Below are positions 8,364 to 16,984 of a stretch of DNA of 64,000 nt, piece by piece. The position numbers and the translations under genes were made by a program. Origin of the DNA: JAPOXR01 sp965199765 (lineage in GTDB: Bacteria; Pseudomonadota; Alphaproteobacteria; Rhodobacterales; Rhodobacteraceae). The stretch covers positions 620,001 to 684,000 of the forward strand of contig CBDATC010000002.1 in the NCBI GenBank assembly GCA_965199765.1, read 5' to 3'. The notes beneath the pieces are model-generated. The model was not told where the DNA came from. It saw nothing but the letters and a program-made list of their open reading frames with translations, and searched no databases. Within the stretch, counting starts at the first letter, position 1, and each line of letters begins with the position of its first letter.

Positions 8364-9272
8364 ATGAGGTTCAAAGGAATATACACGCCGATCATCACGC
8401 CGTTTTCGCCGGACGGCAGTATTGACTGGGCCGGTTTCGCCGAAGTCATCGAACGCCAAATCGAGAATGGCGTCGCAGGTCTGGCGGTCGGCGGTTCGAC
8501 AGGAGAATTTTATGCTTTGAGCCCCGAGGAGCGGGTGGAGCAGTTCAAGTTCGCCAGCCAGCAAATCAATGGCCGGGTGGAATTCATGGCCGGGGTCAAT
8601 GATATCCGCCGGTCCGTGGGCCTCGAGATCGCGAAAGCGGCAAAGCATGCCGGCGCCCAGTCGCTTTTGATCGCCGCCCCGCCATATTCTCTTCCGTCCG
8701 AGCAAGAGCTTGCCCATCATGTGCTGGAATATGAGAAGGCGACCGGTCTCTCGATTATGCTTTACAACTATCCGGGGCGAACGGGTGTTGAAATGGGACC
8801 CGAATTTCTTGAGCTGGTTTCAAAGAATTCCAATGTTCGGGGGATTAAGGAGTCCAGCGGAGATTACAGCCGCCTGCCCTTTCTTTACCGCGAATATCCG
8901 GAGATCGAATTGATAATCGGAGGCGAAGAACAGGTTCTTGAATTCGCTGCCTGGGGGTCAAGGGCCTGGGTTTGCGCCACGGCCAACATCTTCCCCTCCG
9001 AATGCGTGCGGTTTCTCGACCTGTTGGCCGAGCAAAAGGATTTCGACAAAGCCCGCCGGGTAATGGCGGCGTTCATGCCGCTAATGGAAACTCTCGAACA
9101 AGGCGGAAAATTTCTCCAATGCGTGAAGCTCGGCTGCGAACTTCAGGGCCAGCCCGGTGGCATCACGCGCCCACCGCTGCTGCCGATGGACAGCCAGCTG
9201 ACCCGAAACTTCACCGCGACCATCACCAAAACGCGGGAAGGTGTTAATGCAATCCTGAATGAAGAGGAGTGA
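8364..9272 (+). CDS. Dihydrodipicolinate synthase family lyase/deaminase (copy 2)
   Basis: 302-residue TIM-barrel Schiff-base enzyme. The lysine is in GIKESSGD (about residue 164), the tyrosine in YNYPGRTG, and GGSTGEF forms the carboxylate-binding loop. It is followed three bases later by an aldehyde dehydrogenase. In known trans-4-hydroxyproline pathways exactly this pair converts pyrroline-4-hydroxy-2-carboxylate to 2-oxoglutarate semialdehyde and then to 2-oxoglutarate, so that deaminase is the favoured role. AGGAA six bases before ATG 8364 fixes the start; the longer frame from 8325 is ignored. Confidence 0.9.
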   Translation: MRFKGIYTPIITPFSPDGSIDWAGFAEVIERQIENGVAGLAVGGSTGEFYALSPEERVEQFKFASQQINGRVEFMAGVNDIRRSVGLEIAKAAKHAGAQSLLIAAPPYSLPSEQELAHHVLEYEKATGLSIMLYNYPGRTGVEMGPEFLELVSKNSNVRGIKESSGDYSRLPFLYREYPEIELIIGGEEQVLEFAAWGSRAWVCATANIFPSECVRFLDLLAEQKDFDKARRVMAAFMPLMETLEQGGKFLQCVKLGCELQGQPGGITRPPLLPMDSQLTRNFTATITKTREGVNAILNEEE

Positions 9273-9275
9273 CCT

Positions 9276-10787
9276 GTGTCCGATCTGCTGACCAAACAAG
9301 AATATGAAGCGATAGCGAAGACTCTGTCCTTTCCGTCCCAGCCCTACGTGGGCGGAGCCTATGTCGAGGCCAAGTCGGGTAACTGGATGAATACCGTCAA
9401 TCCGGCGACCGGATCCAATCTAGCCCAGGTCGCGGCCTGCGACGCCTCGGACGTCGATGCGGCTGTATCGGTCGCTAGATCCGCATTCGACTCTGGCGCA
9501 TGGTCACGCATGCATCCGTCGGATCGCAAGGGTATCTTGCTGAAGCTGACACAACTCATCGCAGAAAACCAAGAAGAACTCGCCGTGCTGGAAAGCTTGG
9601 AAAGCGGTAAACCGATCGCCGAATGCATGCTCACCGATATCCCGGAAACCATCACGGCGATCAGTTGGCATGCGGAGGCCGCGGATAAAATCTACGATCA
9701 GATGTCGCCTGCGAATGCCGACGGCATCGGCATGATCGTCCGCGAACCGCTGGGCGTTGTCGGATGCGTCCTGCCATGGAACTTTCCTATCATGATGATG
9801 GCATGGAAAATCGGTCCGGCTCTCGCTGCCGGAAATTCGATTATCGTAAAGCCTGCCGAGCAGACATCGATGACCGCGCTGCGTCTGGCGGAACTGGCAA
9901 CCGAAGCGGGAATGCCCGACGGCGTAGTGAACGTCCTGCCGGGTCTTGGACCCGATGTCGGCGAGCCGATGGGACGGCATGAAGGCATTGAGGCGATTTC
10001 ATTCACCGGTTCAACCGAGGTCGGCCGTCTGTTTCTGCGCTTCTCGTCTGAAACCAACCTCAAAAAAATTATTCTCGAATGCGGCGGAAAAAATCCGGCG
10101 ATCGTTCTGTCGGACGCCGGCAATCTCGACGCCATTGCCGAAAACGCCGCCTTCTCGGCGCTCTGGAACATGGGGCAGAACTGCACGGCCAACTCGCGGC
10201 TTATTGTGCATAAAGACGTTAAGGATGCTCTGATCGAGAAAATCCTGAGCAAATTCGACGATTGGAAAACCGGCGATCCGCTTGACCCGGACAATCAGCT
10301 CGGCGCCATCATTTCACGCGAGCAATATGACAAGATTCTCAACTATATCGAACTGGGAAGGACGGAAGGCGCGAATCTGATTCGCGGCGGAAACGCGCTC
10401 AATCCTGAAGTCGGACTTTTTGTCGAACCAACGGTCTTCGACAATGTCACGGCGGATATGACGATCGCCAAGGAAGAGATCTTCGGCCCTGTTCTCGGCA
10501 TCATGGTCGTTGAATCGGATCAGGAGGCCATCAAAGTGGCCAATGACACCTCGTACGGGCTGCAGGCATCGCTGTTCACCTCTGATGTGACCAAAGCCTT
10601 GCGTTACAGCCGGGAAATCCAAGCCGGTACGGTCTCGGTCAACTGCTACGGCGAAGGCGATATCACCACACCGTTCGGTGGCTACAAGCAATCAGGTTTC
10701 GGCGGGCGCGATAATTCGCTCATGGCGCATGACCAATATTGCGAAGTCAAAACGATCTGGATCGATATTTCAAACGACCCCGAATAA
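9276..10787 (+). CDS. Aldehyde dehydrogenase, probable 2-oxoglutarate semialdehyde dehydrogenase
   Basis: NAD(P)-dependent aldehyde dehydrogenase, 503 residues, full length. Catalytic Cys303 lies in GQNCTANS and general base Glu268 in LECGGKNP; the cofactor segment is FTGSTEVG (243-250). It starts with GTG at 9276, seven bases after AGAGGAG, and is translationally close to the upstream lyase. Context makes oxidation of 2-oxoglutarate semialdehyde (last step of hydroxyproline breakdown) likely, though the family is broad and betaine- or amino-aldehyde substrates cannot be excluded. A strong terminator follows. Confidence 0.92.
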   Translation: MSDLLTKQEYEAIAKTLSFPSQPYVGGAYVEAKSGNWMNTVNPATGSNLAQVAACDASDVDAAVSVARSAFDSGAWSRMHPSDRKGILLKLTQLIAENQEELAVLESLESGKPIAECMLTDIPETITAISWHAEAADKIYDQMSPANADGIGMIVREPLGVVGCVLPWNFPIMMMAWKIGPALAAGNSIIVKPAEQTSMTALRLAELATEAGMPDGVVNVLPGLGPDVGEPMGRHEGIEAISFTGSTEVGRLFLRFSSETNLKKIILECGGKNPAIVLSDAGNLDAIAENAAFSALWNMGQNCTANSRLIVHKDVKDALIEKILSKFDDWKTGDPLDPDNQLGAIISREQYDKILNYIELGRTEGANLIRGGNALNPEVGLFVEPTVFDNVTADMTIAKEEIFGPVLGIMVVESDQEAIKVANDTSYGLQASLFTSDVTKALRYSREIQAGTVSVNCYGEGDITTPFGGYKQSGFGGRDNSLMAHDQYCEVKTIWIDISNDPE

Positions 10788-10808
10788 CCGCTTGACACAG
10801 CGAAACTG

Positions 10809-10836
10809 AAACGCCGCCTGATCAGGCGGCGTTTTT
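10809..10836. terminator. Rho-independent terminator, probably bidirectional
   Basis: Perfect palindrome AAACGCCGCCTG/its complement centred on GATC, followed by TTTTT on the plus strand and preceded by AAA. It ends the rightward lyase-dehydrogenase unit and lies just after the leftward prac gene, so may serve both convergent transcripts. Confidence 0.9.
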
Positions 10837-10857
10837 GCATAGGCGGAGCCACCGCCG

Positions 10858-11886
10858 CTAAGACAATTCCGCCGTGCCCCATGTGTCCGAAAGGTGGAAT
10901 CCAGTCGGAAACGGATCATCCGGATCAAGCCCGATCTGGCTGAGTCCGTACACCCAGCACCGCCCTGAGATTCGATTGCGCACGGCAGGGAGTTTTCCAC
11001 TCGCATCCGTGCCGCGGAATTCAACGGTGAACTCGCTGCCAATGATCGAGCGCGACACGATATTATCACCTGGTTTTGCAAACCCGGTGGACCAGCGCAG
11101 CGCTATGGCCGCGTTTGTACCGGTTCCGCAGGGAGACCGGTCTACGCGTCCAGGCTTCAATACTGCGCAAGTCCTTAGGCCGCCATCGGGTTCATCATCA
11201 TAAAACATAACATAAGCTAAACCGTTCAATGGCGGTGTTTCGGGGTGAATAACCGGCGCTTCCTTTGAAATCAGATCATGCAGCTCGACTCCGGCATCAG
11301 CCAGCGCGCGTGCGTTCTTCGGGACGATCTTCAGACCAACTTGGTCGATATGCACCAGACCGAAAAACACTCCTCCAAAACATATGTCAAAGGTCAGATC
11401 GCCCCAAGCAGGCGTAACAGTCCTTTGGGCTTTTCTCAGCAAAAATGCGGGTGGCATGTCAAGAGTGACGCTTATAACCTTCCCTCCGCGGCACTGAGCG
11501 ACCGCAATCACCGGTCCGGCAGCTGTATCCAGTACAATCTGGGTTTCTCCTTCGGTCATCGGTTTCATCCCGGTTTCCAAAAGAGCGGTAACCGCGCACA
11601 TCGCATTTGATCCCGACATGGCATGGGCTTTGTCCGGCTGCAGAACGATAAATCCAATATCGGCGCTACTGATCGTTGGCGGCGTAAGCAGGACAACAGA
11701 ACCGGCGGGACCCGAGCGCGGTTCGGAACATAATAACCGTCTGATCGAGTCGTCGACCTCATTGATATAACGCAGCTTTTCCGCCATCGAGAATCCCGGA
11801 ATGTCCAAGACTCCACCTACGATCACGCGGCCGATCTCGCCTGCGCAATGCACATCGATCGTCTGCAATGTCCGCACCCAGCGCAT
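10858..11886 (-). CDS. Proline racemase family protein, Ser/Cys variant
   Basis: 342 residues with the two-fold proline racemase fold. The first catalytic position is Ser91 (MSGSN) instead of Cys, and Asn94 replaces the usual histidine of MCGHG; the second is a normal Cys253 (SPCGTGT). Ser/Cys members of the family are known and some act as hydroxyproline epimerases, but the combination with Asn94 leaves the reaction open. It is the last gene of the long minus-strand block, 19 bases after the FAD dehydrogenase, so a role in handling proline or hydroxyproline stereoisomers is likely. A GGAAGGG-type ribosome site precedes ATG 11886. Confidence 0.85.
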   Translation of the reverse strand: MRWVRTLQTIDVHCAGEIGRVIVGGVLDIPGFSMAEKLRYINEVDDSIRRLLCSEPRSGPAGSVVLLTPPTISSADIGFIVLQPDKAHAMSGSNAMCAVTALLETGMKPMTEGETQIVLDTAAGPVIAVAQCRGGKVISVTLDMPPAFLLRKAQRTVTPAWGDLTFDICFGGVFFGLVHIDQVGLKIVPKNARALADAGVELHDLISKEAPVIHPETPPLNGLAYVMFYDDEPDGGLRTCAVLKPGRVDRSPCGTGTNAAIALRWSTGFAKPGDNIVSRSIIGSEFTVEFRGTDASGKLPAVRNRISGRCWVYGLSQIGLDPDDPFPTGFHLSDTWGTAELS

Positions 11887-11905
11887 GTGTTCACCCTTCC
11901 TTGGT

Positions 11906-13141
11906 CTAGCCGAAACGCTGTATGGAATATGGCGAAATATCCAAGCCCGGCGACTCTCCCGCGATGAGGTCGGAGACGATCCTTCCGGTCACCGCGGCTT
12001 GCGTCAGTCCGAGGTGGCCATGGCCGAATGCATGCAATACCCGCTTGCTACCGGTTGACGGGCCGATCACGGGAAGACTATCAGGTGTCGCCGGTCGGTG
12101 CCCCATCCATTTGTCTCCTTCCTCGCAGGATAAGTCAGGCAAGAACCGACGGGCAAGGGCCAGCAGCGCGTCCGATCGCTTGTAATTCGCCGGGGCGTTC
12201 AGTCCCGCGAACTCGGCTGCTCCCCCGATGCGCAATCCGATCGACAAGGGAGATGCAACAAATTTTTCTTCGGCAAAGATAATTTGGTGGTGCAGTGTGC
12301 AGCCTGGATCGGCGATTGTCGTATTGTATCCACGCTCGCTCTCCAGGAGCACCTTATCGCCAAGACCAGCGGTCAGCTCAGCCGACCAAGCGCCCGCTGC
12401 GTTCACCACATAATCGGCATCGAGCGCGGCCCCGCTATCAAGATGCGCGCGTATCTTTTCGGTTTCTATTGAGAATTTTTTCACGCGCGCATGTTCAAAG
12501 ACCACACCCCGCGCGAACAGATAAGCGCGCAAACGATCCACAAGAGCTTTCGGATCGTCGATGTGCGACCAATCCGGTGCATAAATCGCGAAAGTCTTCT
12601 TTCCGCACAATGCTGGCTCCATCTCACGCAGCTGTTCGGTTTCCACCTCATTGAACCGCACGCCGCGCGCGCGCTTCATATCCCAGTCGGCCATTTCGCG
12701 AATATAGTTTTTCCGTGAATTATATGCGGTCAGGCATCCGACACGATGAACCGAATCACGGTAATTCAGAGCGTCCCAAATCGGAGCGTAATCCACGTAG
12801 ACCCGATCATTCAGTGCGGCAAGTGCGCGCGAAATCTCTTCAACGCGCGAGGCCGTCGAGGCCTTAAGAAAGGCAAACATCCACGGCAGCAGTTTGGGGG
12901 CATGGTCAGGCTTGATAAACAATGGGCCAAGCGGATTCAGCAGCCATCCCGGCACTTTCTTCCAAATTCCGGGAAAGCCGGCGGGAAGACATTCGGTAAC
13001 CCCAATCCCGGCAGCGTTGCCGAAAGAGGCTTTGTCGCCCTCGGGTGCGGGATCGACGACCGCAACGCTGTGGTTTTTGGCCTGCAGAAAGAATGCCGTC
13101 GACAAACCGACAATGCCAGCTCCGGCCACCACGATCTTCAT
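11906..13141 (-). CDS. FAD-dependent D-amino-acid dehydrogenase (DadA-like)
   Basis: 411 residues. The N-terminal GAGIVG dinucleotide motif (7-12) is followed by the DAO-family pattern, with YVVNAAGAWSAEL in the middle and WMGHRPATPDSLPVIGPS near the C-terminus, typical of DadA-type membrane-linked dehydrogenases that oxidise D-amino acids to imino acids and pass electrons to the respiratory chain. Placed between PutA and a proline-racemase homologue it may act on D-proline or cis-4-hydroxy-D-proline; the latter would supply the missing second step for the epimerase, lyase and dehydrogenase genes at 5.5-10.8 kb. Substrate is inferred from context. Confidence 0.9.
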   Translation of the reverse strand: MKIVVAGAGIVGLSTAFFLQAKNHSVAVVDPAPEGDKASFGNAAGIGVTECLPAGFPGIWKKVPGWLLNPLGPLFIKPDHAPKLLPWMFAFLKASTASRVEEISRALAALNDRVYVDYAPIWDALNYRDSVHRVGCLTAYNSRKNYIREMADWDMKRARGVRFNEVETEQLREMEPALCGKKTFAIYAPDWSHIDDPKALVDRLRAYLFARGVVFEHARVKKFSIETEKIRAHLDSGAALDADYVVNAAGAWSAELTAGLGDKVLLESERGYNTTIADPGCTLHHQIIFAEEKFVASPLSIGLRIGGAAEFAGLNAPANYKRSDALLALARRFLPDLSCEEGDKWMGHRPATPDSLPVIGPSTGSKRVLHAFGHGHLGLTQAAVTGRIVSDLIAGESPGLDISPYSIQRFG

Positions 13142-13403
13142 TCGTTTCGTTCTTTCTCTTCAATAGCCGTCTTCAAATACTCCTGCGCGGCGTCTGTGGA
13201 TAGCGCGAAAGTCTATTTTTGCGACACTGCGACTTTCTTCCGTCAATGCACCAGAACCGGAACAGCAATCAAGATTGCCCGACCGTTTCGACCGATTCGG
13301 ATCGGTAAATGAGGGATTCCGTAATGCCGCCATTCCTCCTGTGAACATCTGATTTCAGACGAGGATGAACGGACAGGTCGGTGTGCAGCTTATCAGGCGG
13401 CAT
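13142..13403. other. Gap between putA and the FAD dehydrogenase gene
   Basis: 262 bases inside the minus-strand block. I see no gene; open frames are short and do not resemble an Lrp-type regulator, which often accompanies putA. Confidence 0.5.
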
Positions 13404-16400
13404 TTACGACTGCTGCAGGCCCGCCGCGACCTCGGCATAAAGCGCTGCATTCCCACCGGCGGCTGTCGTGTCAATGCACACATGACGCTCAATGCGCAGG
13501 CGTTCTGTAAAGTCCTTGGCTGCGATCAGCGGAATCAACGGTCCGGTCCGGGAGGCCAGCGCGTTCCTTGCAAGACGCAAATCCTCTCTATCGCTCCACA
13601 AGACAACCGCATCAAAATTTTCGAGCACTCTCAGCGATTCTCTGTTCAGCATTCCACTGCAGGACAATTCTCCCGACGCGCCGTCAGCAATGCACACCGC
13701 TGCGCACCCAGCGCCAACCGCCATCGCCGCCTGCTCAGCGGCATCATCCGCAGTCGGGCCTAAACACAAGACTGTACCGCACGGGAAAAATTTCAAATGA
13801 TTGGTTTCACCGGTTGGACCTGGCAGGTCCAGGAGTTGAAATTCCTCCTTTACGTTTGACCGCGCTCGGTCGAGCAATGTCTGCACACGCTTTGCATCAA
13901 CTGTATCTCCAGCGGGTCTTCCATTATATTGCGGCGCTGCGCGCCGAAACGCGTCAATGAATTTCGGCCCGCCTGCTTTCGGCCCGGTTCCCGATAGCCT
14001 TTCTCCGCCAAATGGCTGCGAGCCGACAACTGCGCCGATCTGGTTGCGGTTGATGTAGATATTGCCGACTTTCAGGTCGCTGGCCTCGGCAATGCGCGCA
14101 TCGATGCGGGAATGCAGTCCGAAGGTTAGACCGTAATCGCTTTCATTGATGGCTTCGATAATCTTGGAAAAATCCTTCTCGGCATATCTTGCCAAATGCA
14201 GAACAGGCCCGAAAATCTCCTCCTGCAAATCCTCGATGCCCGCTGCGCTGATAACCGCCGGCCCCACAAAATACCCCTCGCTTGGAGCATCGCATTGCTT
14301 AAGAAGCCGACCCTGTCGACGCGCGCTTTCAACATAAGCTGAAATCCTATCCCGCGCCGTCTTATCAATTAATGGGCCGACATCGGTTTCGATATTCCAC
14401 GGATCGCCGATGCTCAGCTGATCCATCGCACCAAACAGCATTTCTTTGATTTGGTCGAACACTTCATCCTGAACGTAGAGGATCCTTATCGCCGAGCAGC
14501 GTTGTCCGGCTGAACGAAACGCCGAGGCGATCACATCCATAACCACCTGCTCCGGTAAAGCCGTGCTGTCGGCAATCATTGCATTAAGGCCGCCGGTTTC
14601 TGCCACCAACCGCGCCGTCGGCTCAAGCGAAGCCGCCATTTCCCGGTCAATGAGCGACGCGGTTTCAGTCGATCCGGTGAATGCCACGGCAGCGACTCTC
14701 GGGTCGGAAACAAGCATTTTGCCAACTTTCGGTCCCATACCCGGTAGCAGTTGGACAACGTTATCCGGAACACCGGCCTCGTGCATCAGCGCAACAGCGG
14801 CATTCGCGATAATTGATGTCTGCGGCGCCGGCTTCGCCAACACACAATTGCCAGCTGACAAAGCGCCGGCTATCTGACCAGTGAAAATCGCGAGTGGAAA
14901 ATTCCATGGAGAAATACAGGCGACCACGCCAACCGGCTCTTGGTTTTCAGATTCATCCGCCTGCACAGCGTAATAGCGCAGAAAATCCACTGCCTCGCGT
15001 ATCTCCGCTGTCGCATCATCAAGCGTCTTTCCTGATTCTCTGCAGAGCAGTGCAACAAACTCTCCAGCCCGTTCTTCAAAAAGCTCCGAAATCCGAGTCA
15101 GAATATTCCCCCTTTCTTTCCCCGAAGCTGAATTCCATGCCGTGGCCCGCACCAGGGCATTTTGGACATCTGCTTCGGTCGATTCACGACGATATCCGAC
15201 CACATCGGACAGATCGGCGGGATTCATGATTGTAACGGTGGTCTCATCTGCCTCTTGACTCCGCCCGGTCGGTCCCGGCCATTGCGTGGTGCGATAGCTC
15301 GAGCGGCGATGGTCCAGATTCTGAAGAACCTCCGGATTGTGAAGATCCCAACCTTTTGAGTTCAGCCGCTTTGCCCCGAACAAATGTCTGGGATTTCGCA
15401 CCGGCTGTGAATTTGAATTTCTCTCAGCCGTCAGCTTTTCGAACGGATCGGCGGCGACCTCGGAAACAGCGCACCGAGGATCTGCAATTTGATTTACAAA
15501 GGATGTGTTGGCGCCGTTTTCGAGCATTCGACGCGCCAGATAGGGCAGCAGTTCACGATGTCTGCCAATCGGCGCGTAAATCCGGCAAAGCCTGTTTTTC
15601 CTTTCCAGAATCTCAGCATACAATGCCTCTCCCATACCATGCACCCGCTGGAATTCGAACGGTGTATCATTGTCTGTCATGGCGAGGATCGCCGCCACTG
15701 TGTGGGCATTGTGACTTGCAAATTGCGGGTAAATCCGATCTGTCATGCCAAGAAGCTTTTTTGCACAGCACAGATATGAAACATCTGTTGACGACTTTCG
15801 TGTGAACACCGGAAAGTCTGCCAAACCTTCCACCTGCGCCCGTTTAATCTCTGAATCCCAGTAAGCCCCCTTCACCAATCTAATCATGATCTTGCGATCA
15901 AGGGCGCCCGCCAGCTCATACAAATAATCCAAAACCGACGGAGCGGCTTTTCCGTAGGCTTGCACGACAATCCCGAACCCATTCCATCCCTGCAATTCCG
16001 GGTCGCGCAGCACTCTTTCAATGAGTTCGAGCGACAGCTCCAGCCTATCCGCCTCTTCGGCGTCGACGTTAACTCCAATATTCGCGGATTTTGCCATCCG
16101 GGCGAGGATGGTGACTTTTTCGACCAATTCCGATATCACTCGGTCCCGCTGGGTTAACTCGTAACGTGGATGCAAGGCCGACAACTTGATTGAAATTCCG
16201 GGGTTTCGGCGGAAATCCGTATCGAGACATCTCGGCTGCAAAGACTTGACCGCATTCTTATAGTCATCGAAATACCGACTTGCTTCCGCCTCGGTCAATG
16301 CTGCTTCGCCGAGCATATCATAAGAATAAGCATAGCCCTGCCGCTCCATGCTTGCTGATTTTTTGATTGCCTGCTCAATTGTCGACGCATGCACGAACCG

Positions 16401-16904
16401 ATTGCCAGCGAACTTGGCTGCGCAACGGACACAGAACCGGACAATCGGCATCGCTGCCGAATTCAATACGCGACGTGGCGCCGAAGCTGAGGATGAATGC
16501 GGAGAAAGGCAATACGCGGTCAATGCAAGAGACAGCTTGACCGCTTTCACCAACGCTGGTGTCTTTGGATTGCGGTTGCCTCCCCAGTCAATTGAACCCA
16601 GCTTGTCCCGTATCAGCCGGTTAACCGTCTCGGTATCCGGAACCCGCATCAATGCCTCAATCAGCCGAAGCAGAGACAGCCCGGCGGAAGAGGACAATCC
16701 AAACTCGACCAATAGCGAGTCGGTCAGATTTGTTCGCCGCGAACCGCGAATGCACTGAACCAGCGCTGATGCGTCTCGGACCGCTGCGTCACGCACATCT
16801 TGGCAAATTGGATGCTCAGCCATCAGAGCATCCAGGACCAAATCTTCGTCAGAAAGCTTTGCTTCGGTTATTCGAAGCAAACTGCTTCGGCTTTGTTCAG
16901 TCAT
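13404..16904 (-). CDS. putA: Bifunctional proline dehydrogenase / P5C dehydrogenase
   Basis: 1166 residues, oxidising proline to glutamate. An N-terminal helical arm (about 1-180) precedes the FAD proline dehydrogenase barrel (about 190-480), with RLVKGAYWDSEIKRAQ at 342-357. The P5C dehydrogenase domain spans about 555-1010, with PWNFP at 666-670, general base Glu769 in AETGG and catalytic Cys803 in GQRCS. About 150 further residues correspond to the C-terminal domain of longer PutAs. There is no ribbon-helix-helix DNA-binding domain at the N-terminus, so this is an enzyme only and not an autoregulator. It follows hyuB by 80 bases in the same direction, which ties proline oxidation to the hydantoinase/oxoprolinase-type genes upstream. 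Confidence 0.97.
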   Translation of the reverse strand: MTEQSRSSLLRITEAKLSDEDLVLDALMAEHPICQDVRDAAVRDASALVQCIRGSRRTNLTDSLLVEFGLSSSAGLSLLRLIEALMRVPDTETVNRLIRDKLGSIDWGGNRNPKTPALVKAVKLSLALTAYCLSPHSSSASAPRRVLNSAAMPIVRFCVRCAAKFAGNRFVHASTIEQAIKKSASMERQGYAYSYDMLGEAALTEAEASRYFDDYKNAVKSLQPRCLDTDFRRNPGISIKLSALHPRYELTQRDRVISELVEKVTILARMAKSANIGVNVDAEEADRLELSLELIERVLRDPELQGWNGFGIVVQAYGKAAPSVLDYLYELAGALDRKIMIRLVKGAYWDSEIKRAQVEGLADFPVFTRKSSTDVSYLCCAKKLLGMTDRIYPQFASHNAHTVAAILAMTDNDTPFEFQRVHGMGEALYAEILERKNRLCRIYAPIGRHRELLPYLARRMLENGANTSFVNQIADPRCAVSEVAADPFEKLTAERNSNSQPVRNPRHLFGAKRLNSKGWDLHNPEVLQNLDHRRSSYRTTQWPGPTGRSQEADETTVTIMNPADLSDVVGYRRESTEADVQNALVRATAWNSASGKERGNILTRISELFEERAGEFVALLCRESGKTLDDATAEIREAVDFLRYYAVQADESENQEPVGVVACISPWNFPLAIFTGQIAGALSAGNCVLAKPAPQTSIIANAAVALMHEAGVPDNVVQLLPGMGPKVGKMLVSDPRVAAVAFTGSTETASLIDREMAASLEPTARLVAETGGLNAMIADSTALPEQVVMDVIASAFRSAGQRCSAIRILYVQDEVFDQIKEMLFGAMDQLSIGDPWNIETDVGPLIDKTARDRISAYVESARRQGRLLKQCDAPSEGYFVGPAVISAAGIEDLQEEIFGPVLHLARYAEKDFSKIIEAINESDYGLTFGLHSRIDARIAEASDLKVGNIYINRNQIGAVVGSQPFGGERLSGTGPKAGGPKFIDAFRRAAPQYNGRPAGDTVDAKRVQTLLDRARSNVKEEFQLLDLPGPTGETNHLKFFPCGTVLCLGPTADDAAEQAAMAVGAGCAAVCIADGASGELSCSGMLNRESLRVLENFDAVVLWSDREDLRLARNALASRTGPLIPLIAAKDFTERLRIERHVCIDTTAAGGNAALYAEVAAGLQQS

Positions 16905-16984
16905 GCCCTAATGCCATTTCAAGCGACGGCTCCTGCGAATTTTCGACGCAAACAGCCTCTCGATTTATTGCTGTGCTGCGAATT

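Noticed and set aside
12746..13312. 188-codon plus-strand open frame over the dadA-like start
   Set aside because: Antisense to the FAD dehydrogenase for most of its length and without recognisable domains.
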